A stretch of 64,000 nucleotides of DNA, from the NCBI RefSeq assembly GCF_030272615.1, contig NC_081410.1, positions 510,879,442-510,943,441 of the forward strand. The letters are read 5' to 3'. The notes under the pieces are model-generated. The model ran no database searches. It was not told the origin of the DNA and saw only the letters and a program-made list of their open reading frames with translations. The DNA comes from Cryptomeria japonica. Lineage: Eukaryota; Streptophyta; Pinopsida; Cupressales; Cupressaceae. Both the position numbers and the translations under genes were made by a program. Position 1 is the stretch's first letter. Every line of letters begins with the position of its first letter. This document shows, piece after piece, positions 35,977 to 45,398 of the stretch.

Positions 35977-36232
35977 ATCTTCTTAAGGTTCTGAAAGTCA
36001 GGAGAAGGTCCCACTGCCTTTCTCTTCAGGGTGCCTCTAGTCCTTTTGCTGGGGCTTGAGGAGATATCCTGATCATTATTTATGTCCATATCCACCACAT
36101 CTTTCAGCTGGAGCTTCTCTTGAAGACTGCTAATCATATTCTCGAAACTTTCCACTTTGGTACCAATTACACCATGACTAGTTTTAACAACAGCTTTGAT
36201 GGATTCCTTTATTTTTGCAATTTGCTTAGACA
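35977..36232 (-). other. Filler inside the chromovirus 3' LTR: fragment of an unidentified coding sequence
   Basis: With its continuation at 21411-21426, this piece replaces about 700 bases of the chromovirus 3' LTR (equivalent of 4096-4796). On the minus strand it reads MSKQIAKIKESIKAVVKTSH, then SFENMISSLQEKL, SPSKRTRGTLKRKAVGPSPD. It looks like part of a charged, helical protein similar in style to the second ORF of the copia-like element. It was in place before the copia-like element inserted, because the ATCTT duplication lies within it. Confidence 0.5.
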
Positions 36233-36434
36233 AAATGGATGTTATCTTGATTTATGGTTTAATGCTAATTTCCAAGTGGCTAATATTGTATGTAGAACCT
36301 AAACTAGGATTTATCTTGTTAAAAGGCATTTCAATTGGTAAATTTATACTCGTAGCTATATTATATTTCTTATTTGTAGTTGGAATTGTAATTTTAGGGT
36401 AAAATATTAGAATATCCCCAAAGGGGACATTACA
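36233..36434 (+). repeat. 3' LTR of the chromovirus, terminal part
   Basis: It aligns with 4797-4997 (GATGTTATCTTGATTTAT, CCAAGTGGCTAATATTGT) and ends GGGGACATTACA followed by the AAGGT target duplication. Confidence 0.88.
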
Positions 36435-38598
36435 AAGGTGCTTGGTAGAAAATGACAGATATGACAAGGAATGGTATGGAGGGATAGGTTGCTATTTTGG
36501 AAAAGGAGAAAATTTGAGTGAATGTGATGAAATGGAGGAGCCTAGTGAAAGGGAAATTCTCTTAGAAGAGGATAGAGAATGGAGAAACAATGAAAAGATG
36601 ATGAAAATAAAAGAAGGATTTTATTTGATAATAATATTTCTGCAGCTTATATACAAAAAAGGAGAGCAGGAGAAAAATAAATCTTTATCAAGGAAGATAA
36701 TGAGGAGGAGAGTGGAGTGGAGAAAAGAAATAATGAAACAATGGAGCAACAGTGTATAGAAAATGAGAAGAACGCAAGAGCGGATTTTGTAATTGTTGAA
36801 TCTACAATGATCGTGGATGAAGAGGAAAGGAAAATAGTTGAGAAAGTTTTTGAATTTTGTAATAATATTTATGGTGATTTGTTTGTAGGAAGTGGAGTAA
36901 ATGAAATAGATGGAGTAGAAATGGTGCCTTTGAGCATCCCATATTTGATGAAGAAATTGACGAGGATGACTATGATCTCCTATTAATAGAGGAGATGAGA
37001 AAACTAAATAAGTTATTGGAGGGAGATGTGTCAGAAGAACACGAGAAAGAATTGTTTGATTTCCTTAATATATGTTGTGATACTTTATGACGTAGAAAGC
37101 AAGTCTGAGTAAGCAAATAAGATACATTAGAGTGTCATGTATACGACACTAAAGAAAAGATCCTAAAAAGAGAAACAAAAGGTTAGAGCTGAAGCATGTC
37201 TTTTGGAAGGCATGAAAGAAGTTGTGAAAGAAGTTGCAGCTGAAGGTGGAGATGGGAATAAAGTTGCACCAGTTAAGAGTCCTTTAGAGGACATGAAGGT
37301 GCAGCAACAATGTGTCTTAGGATAGACTGAAGGCTTTGATAACAAAGGATGAGAATGATGAGAAAAATATCGCAGTGGCAAATGAGAGAAAAATAGCAGA
37401 GGTAATGTTAATTTTTTCTAAATTTTGTAATGAAGAAGTTAATGTCCATGCACATTCAGATCGAATGGTAAGAGTGGAAGAAGAAGCCATGATTACAGTT
37501 GTTGAATCTGAAGTGTTTGCAAACATAGAAGAGTGTAAAGAGGAAGAAATTGTGAAGAAAGGAAGATGAAAATTTCTGATTTCCATTATATTTGTAATGC
37601 TGATGTAGTGAAGAGAGTAGAAGAATCAGTTGAGGGAATAGTTTAAAAAATGTGTGATGTATTTTCTGGTTGGTTTGAAGTGGAAATGTGAGTGCAAATG
37701 AAGACAAATGTGAAGGAAAGATGGAAAATTTATGTTTCCATAAAGGGAATAGTGTTGATGTAAATGTAGAAGTGGATATGGAGGAGGAGCTGAATATGAG
37801 TTTGCTTGATGAAAATATTACTGTTGTAATGAATTTTACAGGTGGGAAAAAGGATGCAGTAGAAAACGGACGTGGAATGATTTGTTAAGAGGAGAAACTT
37901 GGTGGAGGTGGACAGATAGCTGTGGGATTAGCTCTACAAAAGGAGAAAAAGAGGAGGAAAATACTTGGTGGAGGAATACAATCAGTAGTGGGATGAAACC
38001 CAAAAGAGGAAAAAAAAATGGAAAATATTTTGGAGGTTGGGCTATGGTGGACAGAGATCAACAAATGAAGAAAAGATAGGATAACAAGTCTGGAAGAGGA
38101 AGAGAGGAGTTGTAACTGTTGTTCGAACCAAATGTTGGAAGAGAAGGAAGAAGAATTGCAAGGTTTCTGTATTAGTGTTGGAGGTTGCTGCAGGTTGTTT
38201 ACAATTTGGAAGGGTGATTCAATCACTCAACTCCATTTTTTGAGCCTATGCTCACAAACTTCTTGCCCAACATGTGCCTTATGTTCATTATGCTGCAATT
38301 GTTTTTGGTGAATTGTTTCAAGAGGCAATTCTAGGTGTTTTGGTCAAGACTTCACCTTGAAGAAGCACTAAAAGGGTATCTCTGGTTCAAATTTGGTGGA
38401 AAGTGGAGGAAATCTGGTGAGGTTATTATCTGTTAGAGCTTTAGCCTTGCTTAGGAACTAATCGGAGATTTAAGGTGTTCTAGGAACCTTTGGAACCCTC
38501 AACAGTTCCTATTCCTATCAAAATAGCTAACAAGTCTTTGACACTTAGCTTTTGTCTGCTGAGCTCCTAATGATTTCAAATGGTTCCTAGTGGAGTAG
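36435..38598 (+). repeat. Old GA-rich repeat, right part (host of the chromovirus and of LTR D)
   Basis: This is purine-rich sequence with short Lys/Glu-rich open frames (36442-36759, 36717-36986, 37336-37569, 37688-37888), all interrupted and in shifting frames. It may be the remnant of an element's coding region (Glu-rich), but no motif is recognisable and I do not call a gene. From 38490 it enters the repeat shared with 2772-2935 and is interrupted by LTR D at 38599. Confidence 0.45.
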
Positions 38599-39027
38599 TG
38601 TTGTGACCATTTCACACATCGCCCCATCGCAAATGGGGACCCCCTCTTTTTGCCTGTCGTTTCGCTTGTTTTCGCTTTCGTTTTTAGGGTTTTGTTAGTC
38701 CGTTAGTCGTCTGGATTTAGGGCCAAGCCTTAGGGTTTTAAATATTGCCTTTTCAAGCCAAAATCCAGTCACTTTTGAGAGCTTTTTGAGCTTCTTGTCT
38801 AGAATGCAAATTTTGAATGCAATGAATTCGCCAAAATGGTCTAATTTTCAATTGGAATGTTCATGTAGAGCTTAAACTTGTCTAAATGATGACCGTCAAT
38901 ATGAATTTTTGTCTGACTGAATATTTTGACCAAATTTTGACTTTTTTGAAGTTTGATCCTGGGCATTGGAATTGATTTGTTTTCGCCTCGTGAAGCGTTA
39001 AAATGTGAAAAATCTTGTTATTTTGGC

Positions 39028-41000
39028 CTATAGGAGCAAAATCGCTCCTGTCCCTCAGTGAAGGACGGGAGCTCAATCTCAAATATCTTATTGTCCTTGC
39101 AGAGTCCAGACAAATTTTACGTTTGAAATGATAGAGAACGACAAGATCTTTCATTTGAATATAAATTGAAGATTCTCATGAGCACAGAAATGCCTCCAGG
39201 AGCAAAATCGCCCCTGTCCCTCAGTGAAGGACCGGAGCTACAATTCAAATTTCGCCTTGTCCTTGCAAGATTGTGAAAACTTAATGATTTGAGGACGTCC
39301 GAAGGAAGATACTTTGCCAAATGAATATAATTTGAGATGCAAAAACGAAGGAAAATGATCTATATTGACTAAATCGCTCCTGTCCCTCTCCAAGGGACCA
39401 GGGCGAGGTACCTTGTAGCTCTCGTCCCTCTCCTAGGGACTAGAGCGATTTCCTCCATTTTGCAAAATCCAGACAAGGGTCAAGGCAAGTTTACGTTCAA
39501 AAACGAAGGAGAACATGAGATGAATGCATTGAATATAAATTGAAGATTTTTGGGACGTCCATACCAATGCCAAATGCCTAGTTCGCTCCTGTCCCTCAGG
39601 AAGGGACCAGAGCGATTTTTGATATAATCGCCTTTTTTGCAAAATTACAAATGATGTCAAGGCATGGGCGGATAGAGTAAAGAAGGACGAATCCGTTGAA
39701 TATAAACTTAGCGCATGGCAAAGTGAGATGAAAGCCACAAGGGAAGGATCGCTCCTGTCCCTTTCCAAGGGACCAGGGCGATACAATGGTGATGATGCGT
39801 CCCTACAAAGTTCAAGGGCGTCCCTCCTAGGTTCAAGGCCGATCCAAGTCAGGACGAAGGGTGGCGAGGACATTTCAAGGCATTTCCATCAAGCGCAACG
39901 TTGCAAAGGTCATCACATGGAAGGATTTGCACTCTAAAGACCTAGATCGCTCCTGTCCCTCTCCAAGGGACCAGAGCGATATTTCTATTAAAGCATCGAT
40001 TTCAAAAGACAAGCAAGTTTCAAGCTATCAAGAGGGTCGAAAGGACATCATTCCACGCAATAAAAATGATTGCAAGTCGGTACAAACAAGAACAAGCATG
40101 TTATGATGAACTTCGCTCCTGTCCCTCAGGAAGGGACTAGAGCGATATTGATATATTAGATTAATCCATGCAAAATTTACGTAAGGACAAGACATTGCAA
40201 TGTTTTGGAGGGTCCATGGTATGGTAAAAAGATGATAAACAAGAGTTTTGAACGTGAAATGATCATCATTTTGAGCATGGAGACTAGATTGCTCCTGTCC
40301 CTCTCCAAGGGACCAGGGCGATTTGCTTTGGATTCCTTGTTTTGCCTCAAGATCAAGCTAAGTCAAGACGTCTTAAGATAGCATATGGTCCAAGGCATCG
40401 TTTGAAGACAATTTGCAAGAGTTTTTAACGTCCAAACATTGCTAATCGAGGTAAAAGTCTCCCATCGCTCCTGTCCTTTGGACAAGGACCAGGGCGATAT
40501 CATTAAAAAACACTCACGTTCCTTCAAAGATCAAGGCGACATGAGGATAGGAAATGCGAAGGACGACATTTGGAGGACATTGCAAAGGAGATCAAAGTGT
40601 AAAGTTGCCAAGGTCAAGGAGAAAACATGGATCGCTCCTGTCCCTCTCCAAGGGACAAGGGCGATGGTCCCTCTAAATACGTCCAAACACATAATGAAGA
40701 CAAATGGAATAAGCGCAAAGGACACGAACAAAGGGTGTTATTCGCCAACAATAAAGATCGAAGTTAAAAGATGCAAGATAGACGTGGAAATTAGAAGGTC
40801 GCTCCTGTCCTTTGGACAAGGACCAGGGCGATAATGGTCATAGGATGCACTTGCTCGCACAAGGAAGAAATTCAAGATCAAAGGACCACCAGATGATCGA
40901 TTTGGGACGTGGAAGTGAAGGAGTTGAACGTTAAAAACGCAAGAATCATGCCAAAATCATGGATCGCTCCTGTCCCTCTCCAAGGGACCAGAGCGATGAG
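39028..41000 (+). repeat. Thirteen hairpin boxes in a roughly 167 bp periodic array
   Basis: The box ATCGCTCCTGTCCCTCTCC followed by AAGGGACCAGGGCGAT is an imperfect palindrome able to fold as a 15-16 bp stem. Copies begin near 39030, 39200, 39372, 39422, 39584, 39750, 39948, 40112, 40290, 40464, 40631, 40799 and 40964. Most spacings are 162-178 bases. Two copies carry paired changes that keep the stem (TCCTTTGGACAAGGA). Spacer sequences share weaker motifs (TTGAATATAAATTGAAGA). Confidence 0.88.
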
Positions 41001-41335
41001 GTACGTCCCTTCATTTTCTTATTTTGGCGCCAAATTAAAACAATTCAAATTTTCTTTAAATGCTAAATCAATTTAAAAAATTGAAAATCCATTTGTTATT
41101 GGCATTTAATATGGCGTTAACATTTATTAATTATTTTTGCCTTATTTAAAAATCGAAATTTGCAATTAAAAAAACGCAAGGCATTAGTAATTAATTAATT
41201 AATTAATAAGAAAATCGATTTGAGCGCTCATGTATAGAGGTCGGCCTTGTTATGTCATTGCAAATCATTTAAAAATCATTTAAAAAATGGTTTTATTTTT
41301 ATCAAGTCGGCCTAAGGGGGTAAAGGATGCAAGCG

Positions 41336-41346
41336 CTATATAAAGG
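41336..41346 (+). promoter_or_regulatory. TATA box upstream of the LTR D ORF
   Basis: GCTATATAAAGGGG lies 640 bases before the ATG at 41983, just after the hairpin array and an AT-rich stretch. Copy A has a TATA box at the equivalent place (9885). Confidence 0.65.
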
Positions 41347-41784
41347 GGTAAAAGTTATCATTTCTACATCATTGTTTTACCTCTCTACATGCGAATTAAG
41401 GAGGACGAAGGAAAGTGTTAAGTGTGTTCAAAGATAGTGCGAATATTATCCAAGGTGGCGCGAGTTTCATTCATCCAAAGGTGGCGCTAGTATTATCTTG
41501 TGTGGAGTGCGAAGTGTGTTTGAAGAGGTGCGAATTGCATTGAAGATCAAAGGTGGTGCGAATTCGAAGACCACACCAAGAGCGAATTTGAAGATCCATC
41601 CAAGACCACGCCTAAGGCGAATTTGCTAAGGACTTGGTGATTTATTTGTGCGAAATTGAAGATCACATTCTCTCCAGAGGTGGCGAAATCAAATTTGAGG
41701 GGATCATATTGAAGATTATCTTTATACCTCAATTTTGCCTAGGCAAATTTTGTTTTTGCATTCTAGAGTTAGCTCTCTATCGAG

Positions 41785-41980
41785 GTATGGCGATTTAATT
41801 ATTATTGTTTTATTCATTCATCGTCATATTTCAAATTTTGAATTTTAAATCTCTTAGCTCAATCGTTGTATTTTAGGAAATGATAACTCTAGGGACTTAT
41901 CATGAGGTTTCCTAAAATCTATCTCTCTTATCTACGTTATTTATTGCAAAATCTATTTCTTATAATGAAATGTTGTGTAG
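41785..41980 (+). other. Probable 5'UTR intron of the LTR D ORF
   Basis: A donor-like GAG|GTATGG at 41784/41785 and an AT-rich tract ending TGTTGTGTAG|GTATGGCG at 41980/41981 would remove 196 bases and place the leader directly before ATG 41983. In copy A an acceptor-like TTCTTTTAG sits eight bases before the ATG. No transcript evidence is available. Confidence 0.45.
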
Positions 41981-41982
41981 GT

Positions 41983-44900
41983 ATGGCGACCCCAAAGGCG
42001 GGAGCATCCACCAGTCGCTCGGCTCTCATGAAAGAAGATCAGAAGACTGAAGAGGTGGAGACCAAGATCGTGTCCAAGTGGAGCAACATTGGAGATACAA
42101 ACTTGGGGAACTTTAGCACGAAGAAGTTCCGAGAGGTCCCTTACATCGGCAAGCCATCACCTGTCGCCCGGAGAATAATAGAAAGTGGCATCATTAAGGC
42201 TGCCGGTTTTCCTCCAGCCATTCAGTGTCACGAGTTGATGATCGAGTGTGCCCGTCATTACAATCCACAGTCCAGGACAATTGTGTCCAATGAGGGAAAC
42301 ATTTTGGCGTACCTTTCAGAGGAAGCCATAAGTGAAGCCTTCCATCTTCCAGAGCACAGGGACATGATATACAAGAGCATTGAAGGAGCTAGATCAGTGT
42401 ACGATGATGATCCAGATGCTTGCTTAAGCATAATCAACAAGAACTGGCTACTCAAGAGTCGTCCCCGTCTGAGCAAAGTACCGAACACACCACACCGGAT
42501 TGATTTCCAAGAGGAGTACAGAGATTTGATTACCATGCTCAACAGAGTTACAGGAGCACCTCATGCCTTCTATTTTGAGAAATGGATGTTTTATTTCATC
42601 CAGGTGATTGTTCAAGGAAAGGGTACAATACATTGGGCTAGAATAATTAGCCATTGCTTAGACGTACAGTTGAGAAGACTCAGGGCTACTAAGTCCTTCC
42701 ACATGAGTTCATATGTCATCTATGCCTTAATCAGGAGCGTTGAGTACGCAGGACTACCTCACAGAGGAGTGATTGGAAGAGGACCCGGCGAGGTCAGAGT
42801 GTGTGAATCCTATACTCACTTGCATCATCCACCAGGGAAGAATTACAAGTTAATCAATGATACTTTCACGATGAACATCACCAGGACGCTGCAAGGAGGG
42901 ATTCACAACAGATTATCTCAAGATGCCCAGGAGTTAATCAAGAGGTACGGTGCTTGGTTCATTCAGTTTCCCAAGTTCACTTACATTAGAGTGTATGGAT
43001 GTCCTTTACCTCCATACATGTTGCCGAGGTACCCTACAGATAGAATTGTGTTACTTGAAGTAACAAGGCAGTTGGCAGCATATGTGAAGGCATTCAGACA
43101 CAGACATCAGAATGGAGTTCAGGTACCTATTATTTTGGGTAATTCAGTTGAGGTATGTCCTAATGTCTCAGCCATGGATGATGCAGAGAGGGAGTTAGCC
43201 TTGTATCCTTTTTCATCTTTTGCTTGGAGGAATAGTTTTGATCCACATGGACATTTAGAGGAGACAGTCGGTAGAAGATTTAGACATGAGTACCAGATTG
43301 AAGATTTTATGATGAATCTCCTAGATGATCTCGAAGTGAAACGTAAGATACATTCTAGATTGCCTTTGGATTTCATCAGGAAATGTAAGATTTACAGAGT
43401 AGCCGACCAAGCTCAGGACAACGGCAGGCACATCCAATCTTCATATGATAGAGAGAGCAAAACAATTAGTTTGAATTGGAATGAGCCCGAGGCCGTGGAT
43501 TTAGATGAATTGATGGCACCAGTCTTGTCTTGTACTCGCAGATGGGTAGACATTCAACATCAGAAGTTGAGAGAACAAGGCATAGCCATGTCTTTTACTT
43601 TGGAAGAAAAGCCAGCCGAAGGTGGAGCCAGTGTTAGTGAAGGCAATCCCAATCCTAGGAATTCAGGTGAAGGTAACCTCCGATGTGCCAGTGAGGGCAA
43701 TCTCCATCCGAGAGGTTCAAAGAGAAAGGAAAGATCAGAAAAGAAAGAGCCTTCCAAGAAAAAGCAAGGTGCTAACAAAGATCAAACACCAGGTACTTCT
43801 TCCAGGCCAGAAGATAGAACAGTTCGAGTGGAAGAATCCATGGAATCGATGGTACAGAATGACAAACAGGAGGAAGAACATGCACAGCATGTTTCATCCG
43901 ATGGATCTCTTCAAGACTATGATTTAGATAATGATAATGAAGTAACATCTCCTCCCAGACAAGAAGAAGTAGTACACAAAGAAATTCAAGTTCAAGAGAC
44001 AAGATCAAATATCCCAGATTGGTTGAAGGAAAGATTGACTAAGGTGATCGTAATTGAGGACGAGGACAGTGCAATCGATCTAGAGAGCCTTGTTGGACGT
44101 TCACATATGACAACAGAGAAGAAGAAGGCTACAAAGATGTCCAAGATGATTCGAGATGAGACTGGATCTAGAAAACTGCAGATAGCTACACCGGCAGCAG
44201 ACAAATATGAGGGTGAGATCCTAGCAGAAGACTATCATATACAGACTATTGAGTTAGGACCATCCACAACAGAGCAGACTTTAGATGATGCCACCGACAC
44301 ATTTGAGGCATTGAAGGATAAATTTAGAGAAGAAGTAGAAAAGAATAGAAAGCTTGAGAAAGAGGTCGGTGCATGGAGGACATATTTCAGTCACATCAAT
44401 GAACCTTTGGGACATCAGGATCCAGTTAGATCACCATTGCAGGCATTGCCCCTTCAATCAATCAATGAAGCAGAAAGATTCAGGAATATGGTCCAGCGTA
44501 CATGTAATTGGATGGATAGATCTCACACGGTGGCCATTGAGTTTATTACAAGGATGTCGAAGATCACCCACCAGGCTATCCAAGTTCTTGAGATAATCCA
44601 CAGATTGATGGCAACAGTAGCTGCATTTGCCCATACCAAGGACGTTGTCATTCCTGTCTTGAAAGTTATAAGACATACATCCAGAAGAATTTTAGCACAA
44701 GAGAAGATCTTGGAAGGCGATTCTCACAGTTTGTTTCAGTGGTCAACCTTACTCCATATAAAGAGTGTTCTCTTTGAGGACATCAGTATTAGATGTAGTC
44801 AAGTTGAGGAGGTGATCAATCCGATCCAGGACAGAGTATTTGAGGTACTTCGTACCATTCTTGGCAGAAGGATCGAGGTCGAGACAGATGTGGATTTACA

Positions 44901-45204
44901 AGAATTTGAAGATAGAATCAAGATCATCTTTCGCAAGGACGCAGATGTTACAGATGAGCAGTATGATCAGATGTATGCCACCATGCTCCTAATTGATAGA
45001 ACTAAGGAACTTGAACCCACTTGGGACACAGCTCTTCTAGATGCATTTGATCAGGTTATCCACTTAGAAGAGAGTATCAAGAATCTTCCCGAGATTCCAA
45101 GCACAGAAATCGAAGGAATCGTGACAAAATTCATTGCATATGCTAAGAAAGAGAATTGGAATGGGAATAAGATTCTAGATGAAAGGTTGTTACAGATGAC
45201 ATGA
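41983..45204 (+). CDS. LTR-encoded protein of unknown function, 1,073 aa (intact copy D)
   Basis: I chose ATG 41983 (MATPKAGAS) because copy A starts at the same place. The frame is open 27 codons further up to 41902, but that part falls in the probable intron. Residues about 25-420 look globular: SKWSNIGDTNLGNF, ESGIIKAAGFPPAIQC, YLSEEAISEAFHL, RGVIGRGPGEVRVCES, YGAWFIQFPKFTYIRV, PPYMLPRYPTDRIVLLEV. About 555-600 has EGN repeats and a basic, NLS-like cluster (KRKERSEKKEPSKKK). An acidic linker contains IPDWLKERL. A coiled coil is likely near 775-805 (EEVEKNRKLEKEVGAW). A helical C-terminus ends near FIAYAKKENW. No RT, protease, integrase, zinc knuckle or signal peptide is seen. Copies A and C and the Tat-like LTRs hold homologues. 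The function is unknown and the protein may be nuclear (inference). Confidence 0.85.
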   Translation: MATPKAGASTSRSALMKEDQKTEEVETKIVSKWSNIGDTNLGNFSTKKFREVPYIGKPSPVARRIIESGIIKAAGFPPAIQCHELMIECARHYNPQSRTIVSNEGNILAYLSEEAISEAFHLPEHRDMIYKSIEGARSVYDDDPDACLSIINKNWLLKSRPRLSKVPNTPHRIDFQEEYRDLITMLNRVTGAPHAFYFEKWMFYFIQVIVQGKGTIHWARIISHCLDVQLRRLRATKSFHMSSYVIYALIRSVEYAGLPHRGVIGRGPGEVRVCESYTHLHHPPGKNYKLINDTFTMNITRTLQGGIHNRLSQDAQELIKRYGAWFIQFPKFTYIRVYGCPLPPYMLPRYPTDRIVLLEVTRQLAAYVKAFRHRHQNGVQVPIILGNSVEVCPNVSAMDDAERELALYPFSSFAWRNSFDPHGHLEETVGRRFRHEYQIEDFMMNLLDDLEVKRKIHSRLPLDFIRKCKIYRVADQAQDNGRHIQSSYDRESKTISLNWNEPEAVDLDELMAPVLSCTRRWVDIQHQKLREQGIAMSFTLEEKPAEGGASVSEGNPNPRNSGEGNLRCASEGNLHPRGSKRKERSEKKEPSKKKQGANKDQTPGTSSRPEDRTVRVEESMESMVQNDKQEEEHAQHVSSDGSLQDYDLDNDNEVTSPPRQEEVVHKEIQVQETRSNIPDWLKERLTKVIVIEDEDSAIDLESLVGRSHMTTEKKKATKMSKMIRDETGSRKLQIATPAADKYEGEILAEDYHIQTIELGPSTTEQTLDDATDTFEALKDKFREEVEKNRKLEKEVGAWRTYFSHINEPLGHQDPVRSPLQALPLQSINEAERFRNMVQRTCNWMDRSHTVAIEFITRMSKITHQAIQVLEIIHRLMATVAAFAHTKDVVIPVLKVIRHTSRRILAQEKILEGDSHSLFQWSTLLHIKSVLFEDISIRCSQVEEVINPIQDRVFEVLRTILGRRIEVETDVDLQEFEDRIKIIFRKDADVTDEQYDQMYATMLLIDRTKELEPTWDTALLDAFDQVIHLEESIKNLPEIPSTEIEGIVTKFIAYAKKENWNGNKILDERLLQMT

Positions 45205-45306
45205 CATCTTATTTCTCATTGGCTAATACCTCCTAGATTTTTGTGCCAAATTTAATATTTGGCTATGTATTTAATATTGTTCAGTAAAAAGGAGGTCATT
45301 TGTAAC

Positions 45307-45398
45307 AAACCCTAATTAGGGTTTAGGTGTCATGATCTTGTCCATTGATTTACTTTCAATCTGGACCTTTCATTGTAATTGGGGATGCTATTTATACC
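45307..45398 (+). promoter_or_regulatory. Telo-box palindrome and TATA box downstream of the ORF (U3/R promoter of LTR D)
   Basis: AAACCCTAATTAGGGTTT (45307-45325) precedes GCTATTTATACCCC (45387-45400), followed by CATTTCATTTGTAATAG. The same layout occurs in LTR B and in both LTRs of the Tat-like element. This is probably the promoter for full-length element RNA, with the protein gene lying upstream in U3. Confidence 0.65.

Larger units (their letters stand above)
3698..36434 (+). mobile_element. Chromodomain Ty3/gypsy retrotransposon (chromovirus), full length but repeatedly invaded
   Basis: The element is bounded by the same 5 bp, AAGGT, at 3693-3697 and 36435-36439. The 5' LTR begins TGTCATGCCCCCCACC and ends GGTGACATTACA; the 3' LTR begins at 21018 and its end lies at 36434. 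Order on the plus strand is gag, zinc knuckle, protease, RT, RNase H, integrase, chromodomain. Four insertions plus a rearranged piece of the 3' LTR expand it to 32.7 kb. All coding parts carry stops or frameshifts. It is the oldest layer of this block, since everything else sits inside it. Confidence 0.9.

Noticed and set aside
36442-38079. Series of Lys/Glu-rich open frames as a host gene
   Set aside because: Frames shift repeatedly, no motif is recognisable, and purine-rich composition alone can keep such frames open. Kept only as a repeat remnant.
39028-41000. CRISPR-like array (repeats with regular spacing)
   Set aside because: This is a plant retroelement LTR. Spacers share sequence with each other and no cas genes exist. 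It is a degenerate satellite-like array.
41902-41982. Extending the LTR D protein to the ATG at 41902
   Set aside because: The extra 27 residues have no counterpart in copy A and lie within the probable leader intron.
45307-45325. Interstitial telomere repeat
   Set aside because: Only one inverted pair of AAACCCTAA units is present. A telo-box promoter element fits its fixed position before TATA in several LTRs.
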